From: Lateolabrax maculatus
Lineage: Eukaryota; Chordata; Actinopteri; Acropomatiformes; Lateolabracidae
Reading direction: 5' to 3'
Assembly (NCBI GenBank): GCA_031216445.1
Contig: CM062201.1
Coordinates: 7,000,501-7,064,500, forward strand
DNA length: 64,000 nt
The position numbers were made by a program, and so were the translations under genes. This document shows, in pieces, positions 25,601 to 38,200 of the stretch (positions within the stretch are counted from its first letter, which is position 1; every line of letters begins with the position of its first letter). The notes beneath the pieces were generated by a model, which ran no database searches, was not told the origin of the DNA, and saw nothing but the letters and a program-made list of their open reading frames with translations.

Positions 25601-26982
25601 GTAGTTGGAGCTTAACGTGCCATTAACTTTCACATGGGTATTTGCTGGTCATTATCTTTGATGCCATAGGAATGGTATTACCTTGTTTAAATGTAACATA
25701 TGGAAGGCCTAACACATTAGGCTATGCAACCAGTGTTGCACTGAAGCCTTTCTGGCCACAGAATTCTCATAAGATAAAATCTCAATAACTGGGCAAATAA
25801 AACCCCAAACTATCTCCATGGTTGAATACTACCACAGGTTAGTGATAAAATAAATTGTTTTGTGATTTGATTGAACCAACCTTTTAATACACTCTCAACA
25901 CACATCTAACATCCACTGTAAAGCTTTACAACAGAATACAAAAATGGTTCCGTTGATCTCCTTGAGTGTGTGATGTGTGGACTAAACTCAAACTTGAGCC
26001 ACTTCACCCTTTGATGTCTCAATAAAATGTGAAGATTGGAACAGCGAACAATTAGTCCTTTTCGTTCTGAGACTGCTGGGCGCACATCAATAAATTGGAC
26101 GGTAAGATGAAATGGCGGCCGAAGGATATTCTATCATGAGGGACGTGTCATTTCACTTCTAATGAGCGGAGGATCGGCTAAGCCCTCCTCAGGAGAAAAA
26201 AGATCCAGCGTATCGATCAGCCTATCGCGCTGCCTGCTTTTATTGGTATCACTTGAGCTGAATGAAGTATTGATCGCTGGTGTGCCGTCATTGTTGGCTG
26301 AGATAAATATTTACAGGCTTTAGCGGATTTGTTACAACTGCTGTCTTACAGCAAAAACTTGTTACAGGTGCTTATACAGCTTCTATTGTCGTCACAATCT
26401 GGAGGCATCAAATCCAGCCTCAAAAGATGTGTCGCTCCATGTTTCACCTCTGGTTATAAATTCTGTGAAAGAAAGGCCAAAGGTGGCCTCATCACTTCAG
26501 ACCATGTTGTTGATCGTGTGACAGTGACTCTGCTGGTTTATTGGTAGGCTTTGAGACCTTTAACATGCCAGAAATGCAACTCTGCGCACTAATTTGTGTC
26601 CTCAGCTCTTTCAAGTCATGACCTAGAGCTCCCATGAGAGCCGGAGAGAATCCCTCCTTTCACAATCAGGCAGACTAACACCGCTGGGACAAATAGAGAG
26701 CAGATTTCCACTGAGGGATGGAGGGAGAGAGAGATAGAGAAGCAAAGGGGAGAAAGAAGCCCTTTATCTATATGAACCGAGTCTGGCAGAAGGCACTGAT
26801 TGTTACAACAGCGCTCGTCGGCCTCTGGTAGCTTCTAGACTCTCTCCCCGCTCAACTCCAGAGAGAAATGAACTGATGCAAGACTGGATTGAGATTGACT
26901 GAGTTGGGGGAGAAAAAAGAGTGAGATATAGCCCGAGAGGGAGATACCAAACAGTGGCACTGACTGATAAAGAGACGAGTGT

Positions 26983-27035
<53 letters not shown>

Positions 27036-29175
27036 GGGGGGGGTTAAAAGAAATAGAAAGAAGGTGAAGCAAGACAGAAAAAGCAACAATAAAGACACGG
27101 ATGGTTATTTATAATCAAGGCACAGAGGCCCTCAAATATGATGTTGACTCTTGTACAGTATCAAACCAAACTTCATTCAAAATTCTGGAGAGAGTTAAAC
27201 CACATCAGGCAAGGTACGACTTATATCACAGTCAGACTGTCAAGACTGTAAAATTCATAAAAATGGATTACTGAGGTCACACCGAACGTTTTTCTGTTTG
27301 TGTTTTTTTTTCATTTCCTGCCACCTGCCAATATGATCATTTACATATTAAGGGTGGTGATTCATGCAAGCACCAGTGCAGAAAAAAAAATACCACCTGC
27401 TCATTTGGTTGTTTAAGGCAGATGGCACAATATCACTATTCCCAAAGTAAACATTATACATGAAAAAATATCATGTTGATTCTCAATGTATCAACAAATT
27501 AAGGTTATAAATTGAAGACAGGAGTTTAAAAAAGAAACGAGGAGGAAATACGTTTGTGCCACCCTGTGTTCAAAACAGTGATGTATAGATAAAAATAGTT
27601 AGTCGGTTATGTAATGTCAACTTTTAACATCAAAACATTAAGCGCAACAGAGAGTTGATAAGTTAAAATGGAAGTCCTGGGATATTGTTCCAGCCTTTAT
27701 GCTAAGCTAAACTAATCATCTCCCAGTGCCAGCTCCACACTCAACTCAGCCGCAGTTTTTCCAATGCTAACAAAGTATTTGTAGTTTGAATTTGTTCAAA
27801 TCTCAGAGGGTTTCAATTGTAACGCTAGCGAATTGCAAGTGCTGTAGTAGATACTCCATTACTGTATCTTAGAATATGGATGGTAAAGCCCAGGAACATG
27901 TCTGACATTTTCAAAAAGACCAACGAAAGAAAAACCCTCAGTAGAGACTGAACTTATGTTCCACATAAACTAGTGGAACTGCAGCTTGGATTTCCGCTCT
28001 CTTATCATATTTTATCATATAGTACCAACTGACAGGAGACAAATAGACAGAGGAGGAAGAACAGGGTAATACTCAGGTAATTATAGGATAGAGAAAGTGA
28101 TTTTTGAAGGGGCATTTGACTTACGGGGGCAGCTGGTGCCCTCTGGAGTGCTGGACGGTGTCTTGCCGTCGGGGCAGCAGCCGAACTCCGTGTTGTCACA
28201 GGAGGACCGGTCCTCGGCTGCAGGCACAGTGGTGCTTGCCATCGTGGGACCTGGGGAAGAAACACAGGGGCTCAAAATAATTCATAAACCTTTAGAAAAT
28301 TCATACATTTAAGCCCGCTTATCTCAGAGAGACCCAGAGTAGAGCTATTTCATTTGACACGTTTCAGGCTCTGAGGACGGCTAGTGTTTCTAAGATCAAA
28401 ACCCACAAAATGTTTCCTTTTTTTCACCACTTGCTCTTTTCTTCTGCAGATGGTCGTTTGTTTTCAGACTGCTGACCTGTGATTGGAAGCTAATAGACAC
28501 ATCTGTCAGGAGTGATTATATGGCATTTTCATGGGAATAGATTTTACACCTGGAACTCGTTTTGCCAGGGAAGACATAATGGGCACTGTTGCCAGTCATG
28601 TCACACACAGACCACTTAAATGATGAGGGGATGTGATAACTGCTCACTGCTGATTGGCTGATGGTTACCTCCAAGGTTTCCCAGGAGGGGAAAAAATAAC
28701 ATACAGTCGTGTTTGCGTTACAGTCACTGTATATCTGGCTATCTTGAGACATTAAAGACATAAAAGTGGCTGGGCTTTCTGTCTCTGAAGGATGAGAGTG
28801 TGTAACAGCAGTGAAGCTCTGTCCTCTCTAATGATGGTGTTGGTGGAGGGGTTGACTTGGTCGAAGCGGCGCAGTTTATGGCCACACAGAGATTGGAAAT
28901 AATCGTGGAGGCAAACAGCTAGCGGCTAAACAAGTCGTAAAGACGTCAGAGGCGAGAGGCGTCCTGCTCAAGGACTCGCGGTCAAAAGAGGCGAGAGGAA
29001 GGAGGAGGGGGGGAGAGAGGAGGCCGGGGGTTTATAGGGCATCTGTTGGCGTGTGTTCTGCAGATTTACAGATGCTGGGCTGAAGAGGAGGGCGCTGGTG
29101 GGGGAAAGAGGGCAGTTCACAACAGCGAGGGGACGCTGCACGACTCCAGTGGGAGCAATGAGAGCTGTCAAATAA

Positions 29176-29213
<38 letters not shown>

Positions 29214-32200
29214 ACACACACTGACACACACACGGCCACAGATTTCAACAGAGCGTGGACACAAAAACACGTATGAATGTACACCTCTGACCTGCTCACA
29301 TTTATATACTATAGACAGTGATATGTGCACTTGGAATTGGACAAACTCAGTGACATGAGGAGCACGAGATAAGACACACGCACACACACACACACGAAAT
29401 GAAAATAAAGATAAGACTTCAACATACATACAAAACGCACAAACACACCTCACAAACATTACAATGATGAAGAAACACAGATTAGTGCAGATTTTAGTAT
29501 CCATGTTGAACAATCTCCCAATCTGTTCACACTTACATATTGATGTGCGTGGTAGTCCTCCAGCAAGCACACACAATGTAAAAAACATCCAGGCATGCTT
29601 GGTTTCACATTAATTCACACACATATACACACACATAAACACACACAGCCACAGGACACCGGGTCTCCTTGGCAGACAGGCTACATGCTCCTCGCGTCGC
29701 CGAGCACTCTGGTCAGACTCTGACAAGAGGATAAATCTAAGACTCGGGGAGAAGGAGTGAGAGGGGAGGAGGAGGAAGAGCTGAGGAAGAGCACGATGGG
29801 GCCACACTGTTCCATCAATCCTATCCTGTTACCGCAAGCTGTCAGGCAAGGTGGATGGATGGATGGAAAACAACAACAGAAAAAAAAAAAGGTCTGATTG
29901 AAAAGTCTCAGTCATCCCCTGTTGTCCAAGCAGAGGCCCAGAAACCGCAGCCTGCTATTACAGTCAGGAGGGCATGTCGAGAAAGATTTGAGACTAGTCA
30001 TGTGACAAGGCACGCAACCTCCACACACAATCACACCTCAACCTCCCAGTCACATCAGCCTGTCAAGTCAGCCTCCAGAGATCCCCAGATGCGGGCCAAC
30101 AGTTTCATCCGGCCTGCACAGAGTGTATTTTACAGAGCCCGGGGTTTGTTTTGCTAGCTGCTGAGAGCGAGCGCGCCGGTGGAAATGGGAGAAAAGAGCA
30201 TGGGTGATGTCGCAACAGTGAACCGTGCAAACACATTCCTTTCCGTCTGAAATTGAGATATACATCTTATGCCAATGGAAATGACACTAACAGCATCTGC
30301 TTACAAAGATTTCTCTTCCCTGCCTGCCTGGCTTTGACATTTGTCTCCAAAAAAACATTTTGCATACAAATACATAACCCTGTGTTGATCTTAATGTAAC
30401 TTTCAATTAACAGATGATGGTATGAATGTGTTATGATGTCAGCTAAGAGACTATGAGTTTGTCCCAAACCTTCTTGTGAAAAAGCCCCTCCCACACACAT
30501 CCCTCAAAGCATTATGGGTAATGAAGTGAAAGAGCAGGGATTTACCGACAGGCTCCTCTGCCCCACTGGCCTCTGTTGGGATGCCGCTACCCGCATCCTC
30601 TTGCAGGTCCTCCTCTTCCTCGGTCTGGTCGTCCCCGCTCGGCTCCCCGCTGCCCGAGCCCTCGAAGGAGGACGCAGCGGCGGAGGGGGCAGGGCTGCTG
30701 CGGGAGGAGGAAGTGGCAGCGGTGGACTGCAGCTGGGTGTGGATGGCATGGCGGTGGTTTGCTCGCGCACGATTGTGGGTGATGGTGGGAAAGGGGGTGG
30801 TGGCCGGGGGCCGCTCAGTCGTCTCTGTCTCAGCCGTCCTTGGAGGCGCGATGGCCCACACCATGTTAGGGTGGAAGGGAGCGGGGGTGGTGATGGTGGC
30901 GGCAGCGGTTGAGCTGGGGGTGGTGGCGGGGGGGTTGGGGGTGGGTCGGTCTGCCGGCTCAGAGATGGTCTCTGGTGGAGGGAAGGGGAGGAAGCAAGGA
31001 ATGGATGAATGACATGAAAATGCTTGATTTTGTGTCACCTAACTCCATTACAACCTCAAAAATCACACCACAGGAAATAAAAACATCATTAGCCAATAAA
31101 ACAAAACAAAGCCACTTAATGATTATTACAACCTAACGTCGACAATAACTTTTTACCTCTGCATTTGCTGAATGATTATGTCCTTTTTAATCTTCTAAAC
31201 CCTTCTCCCTGATGCTCAACAATGTCATTAGGAAATTACATTAAAAAAGCATACGCACAAAACACACACACACATATATGCAGGCTCCCATTTGTAAAAG
31301 CAATCTCTGATTAAAAACCCTGCAATGGATGAGACGTCAAGAATCTCCATTTGACAAACCTTAAGTAATGAAAGTGCATCCATATGCAGAGTGAATATGG
31401 AATACGCCAACAGATGACAGACTGCATTCAGAGTTATATACACTGTAGTGTGTTTTGCCTGCAGATGAGTTATACTACCCAGACAGGGTTAAACTACTCC
31501 AGTTGGTGTCAATGCATAGTGCCTAGTGTTTTTGTGCTTGTGTGTGTACACATATGGCGTGCGTTTGTGTGCACAATATGCATGTGTTTTGTGCATGCCG
31601 TGCCAATGCCTATGAATTATATATCCATATTCAAATGCTGCCCTCCAGTAGCAAAGCTTTAATCACCAACAGCCAGTGCCTCCGGTGATGAATGATTGAT
31701 AGAAATGGGGCAAAAAAAGCCGGCTTTAACTCTGGCTTCAAAGACGGCAGACTGCTGCTTGCAGAGAGCATGAGCATCCGTCAACGCCACCACAAACACA
31801 CTGCAGATGCACACAAACACGCACACGCACACAAGGCAAGAAATCACTCCAAATGAGGGAGAGAGAAGAGGCTCTCCGCAGAGAGACCATCATTACCAAT
31901 GCAAAAGGCTCTGGTGCAAAAGGACAAACTGTCGGTGATAAAAGAACGATAAATAGGACAAAAACTCCTCAGGGGGAGAAGTGAGTTGGCAGGGAGATGC
32001 TACGTAAGTGAGCACTTCAGATTTAGCCAAGGCAAGCAGGCGTGACAATACTGTCGCTCTTCTTTATGCCCCACGAGTATAGATGTGTGGGTGAAATGAA
32101 CAGAAGATTTAAGAAAAACCCAGATACCATAGATCCGCGCCTCATTAGGATTCGCCTAACATTTTGTGTAGGACTTAATTACACTGCTATAATCGCCTAT

Positions 32201-35200
32201 TTGATCGGCAATTATTCACCGAGGTGTGAAATGTGATACCTACTGAGACGGCAGAAAGCCTGGGAGACACACAGTGTGAGCTTAAAGCTCGGCAGATATT
32301 TGTATAGAGAGAGATTTGGAGTGGAGTGCATAGAGCAGTGATGCTATCACCAAGAATGGTGGCATGCATCGCCTTTCCTCTCGGCTACACCTGTCAGTCA
32401 GGTGCCAAGCTTAGCGTCAGGTGGCTTGCTCCCTGGGAAGTGCCTAATGTGTGTTTGGGTGTGTGTGCATATCTCGAGCAGCGAGCTCCCTGACATGGGA
32501 TAAGGAAAGAAAAGAACAGAGGAAAGAGGGACTGGCAGCTTAGTCTGTTCAGCTGATGCTTTTCTTAATCAGGTTTAACAGTCCATTTGCCTTTTTTTTT
32601 TTGCTTTTTTTCCCTCTCAGTGAAGCGATGGACAGTTATGTCACAGGATGGAGAGGGAAAAAAAAAATCATTGTCATCTTGGCTTGTCTCAGCCGTGTAG
32701 TAACTGTTGAAAGGTGGTTATTAAGATTGTTTGTGGTGTCAGCTGCTCTCCGTGAGGAGGAGGAGGAGGAGGAGGAGGGAGCCGGATAAAGGAGACCAGA
32801 GCGGAAAGACAAGGGAACCACAGAGCCAAGAAGAAGAAAATGATAGGGACAAATGCCTAAAAAGAAAAACGGTTTAAATCAGAAAGAAAAAGCAGGTTAA
32901 CAAAGCTAGCGGTGGGAGAATGTGGCGAGACAAACAGTGGAAACAGTATGGGGGTTTGAATAAGGAGAGAAAATTGCAGGACATAGAGCAGAGATGGTGA
33001 AGGCAAGAGAACCCTAACACGCAGGCGGAGGGCTGCCGCTGCCATATGCTGGCGTTAGTTGCCAATTTGCCGCAAACCCACAGGTGATAACACCATATGG
33101 GAGAGGCAGGTCATTGCCAACATGGTGGCCATTTTCCCCAGGCGCCAGGACTTGCTCATCGGTCCAAATGCCCTCCCTCTGGTGCTTGGTACAGTAGCTG
33201 TTGCATTTTTTACTGGGTTTCCCAGATTATTGCTCCATCTTTTTGCTGAGACGCAGCGGCGAAGCCAGAAAAACTCCCTCCCTATACTCTGTGGCTGCGC
33301 TGTCTTTTAACTCGGACACTTCAGAGACAGCTGGGTAACATCACAGTTGGCTGCAAGTTCTCTGTCACGAGCAGAACGATTTTAAAGAGCTTCTTCTGCA
33401 GGACTGTGAATTTTTCTTAGCCTGCCCATTAGTGGCACACTGTGCAGCAGTCGTCGCACTCTGTGGTTTAATAAAAAGTTGCATCGGATCAATGATGTTA
33501 AAAAAGATCAATATTCGCTCATTTATACAAGCCTTTGGCATTGCTCTCTTGTCAAACCACATAGCAGCTTGGGGAGCATTTGCATGCCACAGCGCTGAGG
33601 CCTGGCGTCTGGAAGCACTGCATGTAAACAGCGAGAGGGAGGGCAAGCAGGGCTGCGGCGTGGTGAGGGGTGGAGGCAGAGCAAATGCTAATTCGCACCC
33701 AGCCACACGTGAAATGAGCTCGAGATCTAACCCCCGAGCCGACAGCGGCAGCGGAGCAGCTACCTGCGGTGCGACAGCATCCGGGAGAAGAAAATTAAAA
33801 GATCCTCTGTGGCTGTCGGTGGGCCCGCGCTCGCTTGTCTGTTCCTCCCCTGAGGGTTCCATAGAGAAAGAGTCCGCTGCGAGGCGTCTTCGTGCTTGTG
33901 TGCAGCAATGCTAGGTGAGGGATTACACACAACCCACATCTCTATTGCCAGGCAACAGAGGAATGTGAACCAGACCGGATTTTGGCTCCTTTTTGCTGGT
34001 AACCCACGGCACTGAATTCGTAATTACCAGATGTTTGGGGATTTATCAAAGCCTTGTCGATCTCTTGCTGAGCATACTTGGATTCTTTATCTGTGTACCT
34101 GCAACTGTAATTCAACACGGTCCATGTCAACAGCCTTGCCTCCTATGGATACGACCTAGTTTGGGTCTGTCAAAGAGTGTCCAAGAATGTGTGAAGAGAA
34201 CTCTGCTTTTTTGGTGACACTGTATGAGGTCACCTGATCTGCGACCAACGAGGGGTGAGGTGAATGAACATTTTTCCACCTTAAAATGCTAGACACCTGG
34301 CAGTGGCTCTTAGCCAGAACCACACAGCTGGCACCCCCCCTTCCCTACTGCGCTTGCCGGCGGCGGCTCTAGAACCCCGTTGTGACGCAAGCTGGCAGTC
34401 GGTGCGACAACTTCACTGTACATGAAAGCCGTGGCCTTGGCGCGTGTCCCAGCACCTATTACACCGATCAAAACAGTGTCAATCAGCATCTGGACCAACG
34501 GCCAACAGCGGTACCTTTTACTCAGTACACATGTACTCTACATCCGCCATCCTACTGAAACAGCCTCGTGTTCCTGGCGGTGTAAAGCTGCGAAGGGATT
34601 GACGCATTTCCCAACGGGAGGGTTTGAGGAGATGAAGCCAAATCCCAACAGAGGAGCGACAAAAGTGTCATTGCTATCTTGTGGGATTGCAAGGCTCAGA
34701 CTCCAGTCAAACTACAGAGTCTCTGGTTTTAAAATGCTACAATATCTCTCTCTTTCTTATTCTAACTTTTCTCCAGTCTTGCACGTGATTTTGCTTTCAC
34801 CTGGCAGGTCTTAATTTCCTGTAATCTCTGTAAATATTTGCCATTAGACAATCATAACCATGGAGTGAAGATTGTGAAAATGCAGTATTACAAACAAAGA
34901 AAAGCAGAATTCTCAGAGGAGAATTTGAATGCAGGTGACCTTACAGGTTGACTTTGATGGATCGAGAATGTGTCTTTCGAAATAAAATATTTGGATTTGC
35001 TTAATCACAAATAAGTGTGATTGCTAGAACTGCTATCAAGTACAGGTACTTTCTTGTAGACACACATCTTCAGCGTAATTTGCATACACGTTGCTGCGAC
35101 TTTACTTTCAGAGACAGAGATGAATTGGAGGAGAAACAGCAGGAGGGGGATAATTTGAGGCCCACGGCACTGCTCATTATCTTTTGATCGGGGCCTGACA

Positions 35201-38200
35201 ACAGTTGGCCATCCGGGCGAGGCATGATGCATGGAGGCTTGGACAGGGCTCACCTGTGCACTGTCCAAAGTGTTGCACTGTGATGTCCTTGTCCTGCCTA
35301 CAGGCTATGGTCCTCAGCTGGCACTGGTCGGCATAGGTCACCCCATCTGAGCCACACACCTGCTCCGCAGTGACAGAGATGGAGAGAGGGGAGATGGGAA
35401 CACATGTTAACTCCCTGTAGGCCACTGAAACAATTTCTTTCTGTTTATACCGTGTTGCAAACTTGTATATCAAACTACTTATTTCTTAAATGCAGACAGT
35501 TTGAAAGACCCACCTTGGTTTTGTTTTTCTCATCGCAGTCAGGTGAAGGGCACTCGCAGTGGGCTTGGTCCAGCACCTCAATGCAAGTAGCTCCAAAACT
35601 GCAAACTAACTCTTCACATGAAGTCGGGGCCTCAGGACCTGTGGAAGAAATGGGTTTGTGTTGTTACACATTCAGTACAATCCCATAATCATACAGTTTA
35701 TAGAAATGGAGGATAGCTGCTTTATGAATTTATGAAATTGGGGCAGCAGTGTAAAAAAGGGGAGCTAAATTAAAAGTTACATTTGCATGCATATGCAGTG
35801 TTTAACATTCACAATTACAAAACTTTTGCTTATCAACGAAGCAAAAGTTCTGCCTGTTTAACAGCCATTAAATTGGTTTCTCTAAATCTGCAAAGCATGA
35901 TAAATTATAAAGAGTAATCAAACAAAAATAAATGTTTTTTGATTCCTTAACACATTCACATACACTGTATATTAACTGTATAGTAATAGTTCATGTAGAG
36001 ATGTATCTGCATTACTGACAACATTTATACTATTGATAGAATTCTTCTTCTCACTAACACCATGCGTTGGCTTGCTGTGCGATAGTGTCAGCACTAGTGT
36101 TTGTAACTAGGGTGCTACTGAGCTAACATTGCACAGAGCCACGACCCCTGACACCTCTGAACCCCCTCCGGCTGATTTTAAAATGTGTGTAGGAGTTATG
36201 GACAGGCTGAAAGTTGGTGTTTCATTATTCTGTACGTTTTTCTCCTCTAAGTGAGTGGCCTGTTTTTAGTCTTTTTACAACCACAGTACCGCAGCGGTAA
36301 TGTTATCATAAAATTGTCTAGTTACCTGTACGTCACGCAGTGTAAATTATTCATAGTTTCTTAGACCACAGCATTTTCCCTAAACTGCCTTACTGCAGTA
36401 AAAAAAGAGTTTTGTAAAGGTGTGCACTTGGGATAATTTGGCTCTGCCTTTTTTTTCCACAGATCTCTCCCGAGGCTCTCCAAAGGAGCGTTTGAAGCCT
36501 TGAAGTTGCCACAGCAGGAATGCAACCGGGGAGCCCACCATCCACCTGCCGGGCTGTGAATGTGGGGTCTTTGCATTGTTGCAACATCACAGAGGCTTAG
36601 AGTACCCCCCACCCCTTGGCTCCTGCTTTCATGTGCTACCACTTCTCAGTACCTTGTCTTTTCATCTGGCAGGGTGTGTGGCGGAGTGCCCCACCACTGT
36701 GCCGGGACTGCTGGCTTCATTAAGCGTTTGACTTCCAGTCGATATCTGATGGTGCATCTTAATCAAGGAGCTGCAGGCCCCCACAGCAGGAACTAACCTT
36801 TCCTTCAGCCGGCTTTTTAGCTTGTGCAATCGTTGGGGCTGTTTTCTTTATTACTCAAACTAATCAATAGTCCTTATGCAGAAGTATAAACATACACATG
36901 CAAGTGTTGTGAATCATCCAAAATGGAGTATGATGTAGAGAAAACAAAATATCAATGGGCAATCTGTCGTGCACATGTCATTTGTACACTCCAGTATTTT
37001 CCTAATCACTATCGATTAACTGCCCAGCAGCCACTTCCTTCCTGTGCCAATAAACCAGATGGATGTGAAAAGCAGACAGAGAAGGAAGTGGCTGCTACGA
37101 GACTGATCAACAGATCAGACAAGTGACCAAAAAAACACTTTAGAATGGTAGAGAGAAGCTGGTACGAAAGAGAAAACTGTGTGTGTGTTTATGTGGTTTA
37201 TTAGCACTCCACCGGTTGCCTTGGTGCTCTCTCTTATTACCTTTGTCGCAGCCATTCATGCCCATCTTGCTTCCATCTGGACACACATTGCACTTCATGC
37301 CCTTCACTCCCGTCTTGCAGGAACACAGACCCGACATCTGCTCGCAGTCGTCCCGGACCGAGCCCGTGGCGTCGCAGTTACACGCTGCCGTGGAGAGGTA
37401 CAGGAAAAAAGGAAGAGGAAGATTGATGAGAAAAAAAGTATTAATTAGAGACAGTGACAGGAAGAGAGCTAAAAATAGCCTGGTACAGAGTGTGTTTGAG
37501 GCAACCGTAGCCTCTGATCCTCGCTTCAGATACATGTATGTCTTAGAGTCTAGGGTTGGGAATAGTTCACCCAGGGGCCACAGAGGGAGGAGGAGGATGA
37601 GTACATAACAGAAACTCAAGAAAACAACCCTAGGGAAGGACATCAACCCCATCATGTTCCTAGAATCAATGATGCGTTTTTTCTCCTCTCCTGCTGAACC
37701 TGGTATTGGTGTTCAGCGTGCTGTCTGCACTTGCTGTGGGTAAACCTTGTTAAGGTCAGGCCACGGGTGAGGCACCGGCAGGCTTCCTGCTGTTGACTGA
37801 AAATGCTCTGTGGCTTTGGGAGCGTATGTCCTATGATACCTCAGCGGCAGGATACGAGCTGGTCACCATATTGCATTACACCAAGACAAACAAGGGGTCC
37901 TGACCCCGTTGTTCACCTGAATACAAATGAAAACAGCTCATTCAATACTGTTTTGACAGGACTAAAGGACACCATTGGATTTCTTTTTACAAAAGCTGTC
38001 ATCAAATCCTATAGCTGTATATTACACATACGTAGTTTAGCCAGTAGGTAATTTACTTTTTACTGTCTAAACTGACTTCAAGGATATTATTCTTACAAGT
38101 TAATGCTCTTAGAGTTGGCTCAGAGGTTTTATTATCAATTCAGTGAGAAATATATCATCCCACCATGGTTGCTTTCTTGAGAAATATTTTTTCTCACTTA

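Larger units (their letters stand above)
24375..28124 (-). other. intron upstream of the SEA domain
   Basis: 3750 nt. Holds a Thr/Pro-coding-like CCA/ACC stretch at about 24600-24660 (rejected as an exon), a GT/poly-G microsatellite and a likely dispersed repeat near 27655-27760. Confidence 0.8.

Noticed and set aside
28968..29588. 206-aa minus open frame
   Set aside because: Cys/Val-rich translation produced by CA microsatellites; no coding signal.
30514..31012. Long + strand open frames (132 and 143 aa) over the Ser/Thr exon
   Set aside because: They are GC-rich shadows of the minus-strand agrn exon, with Gly/Val-rich low-complexity sequence and no resemblance to a protein family.
33365..33914. 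Overlapping 165-aa (minus) and 160-aa (+) open frames in an intron
   Set aside because: No recognisable domain and no splice-bounded exon; this is a GC-richer stretch in which long frames arise by chance.
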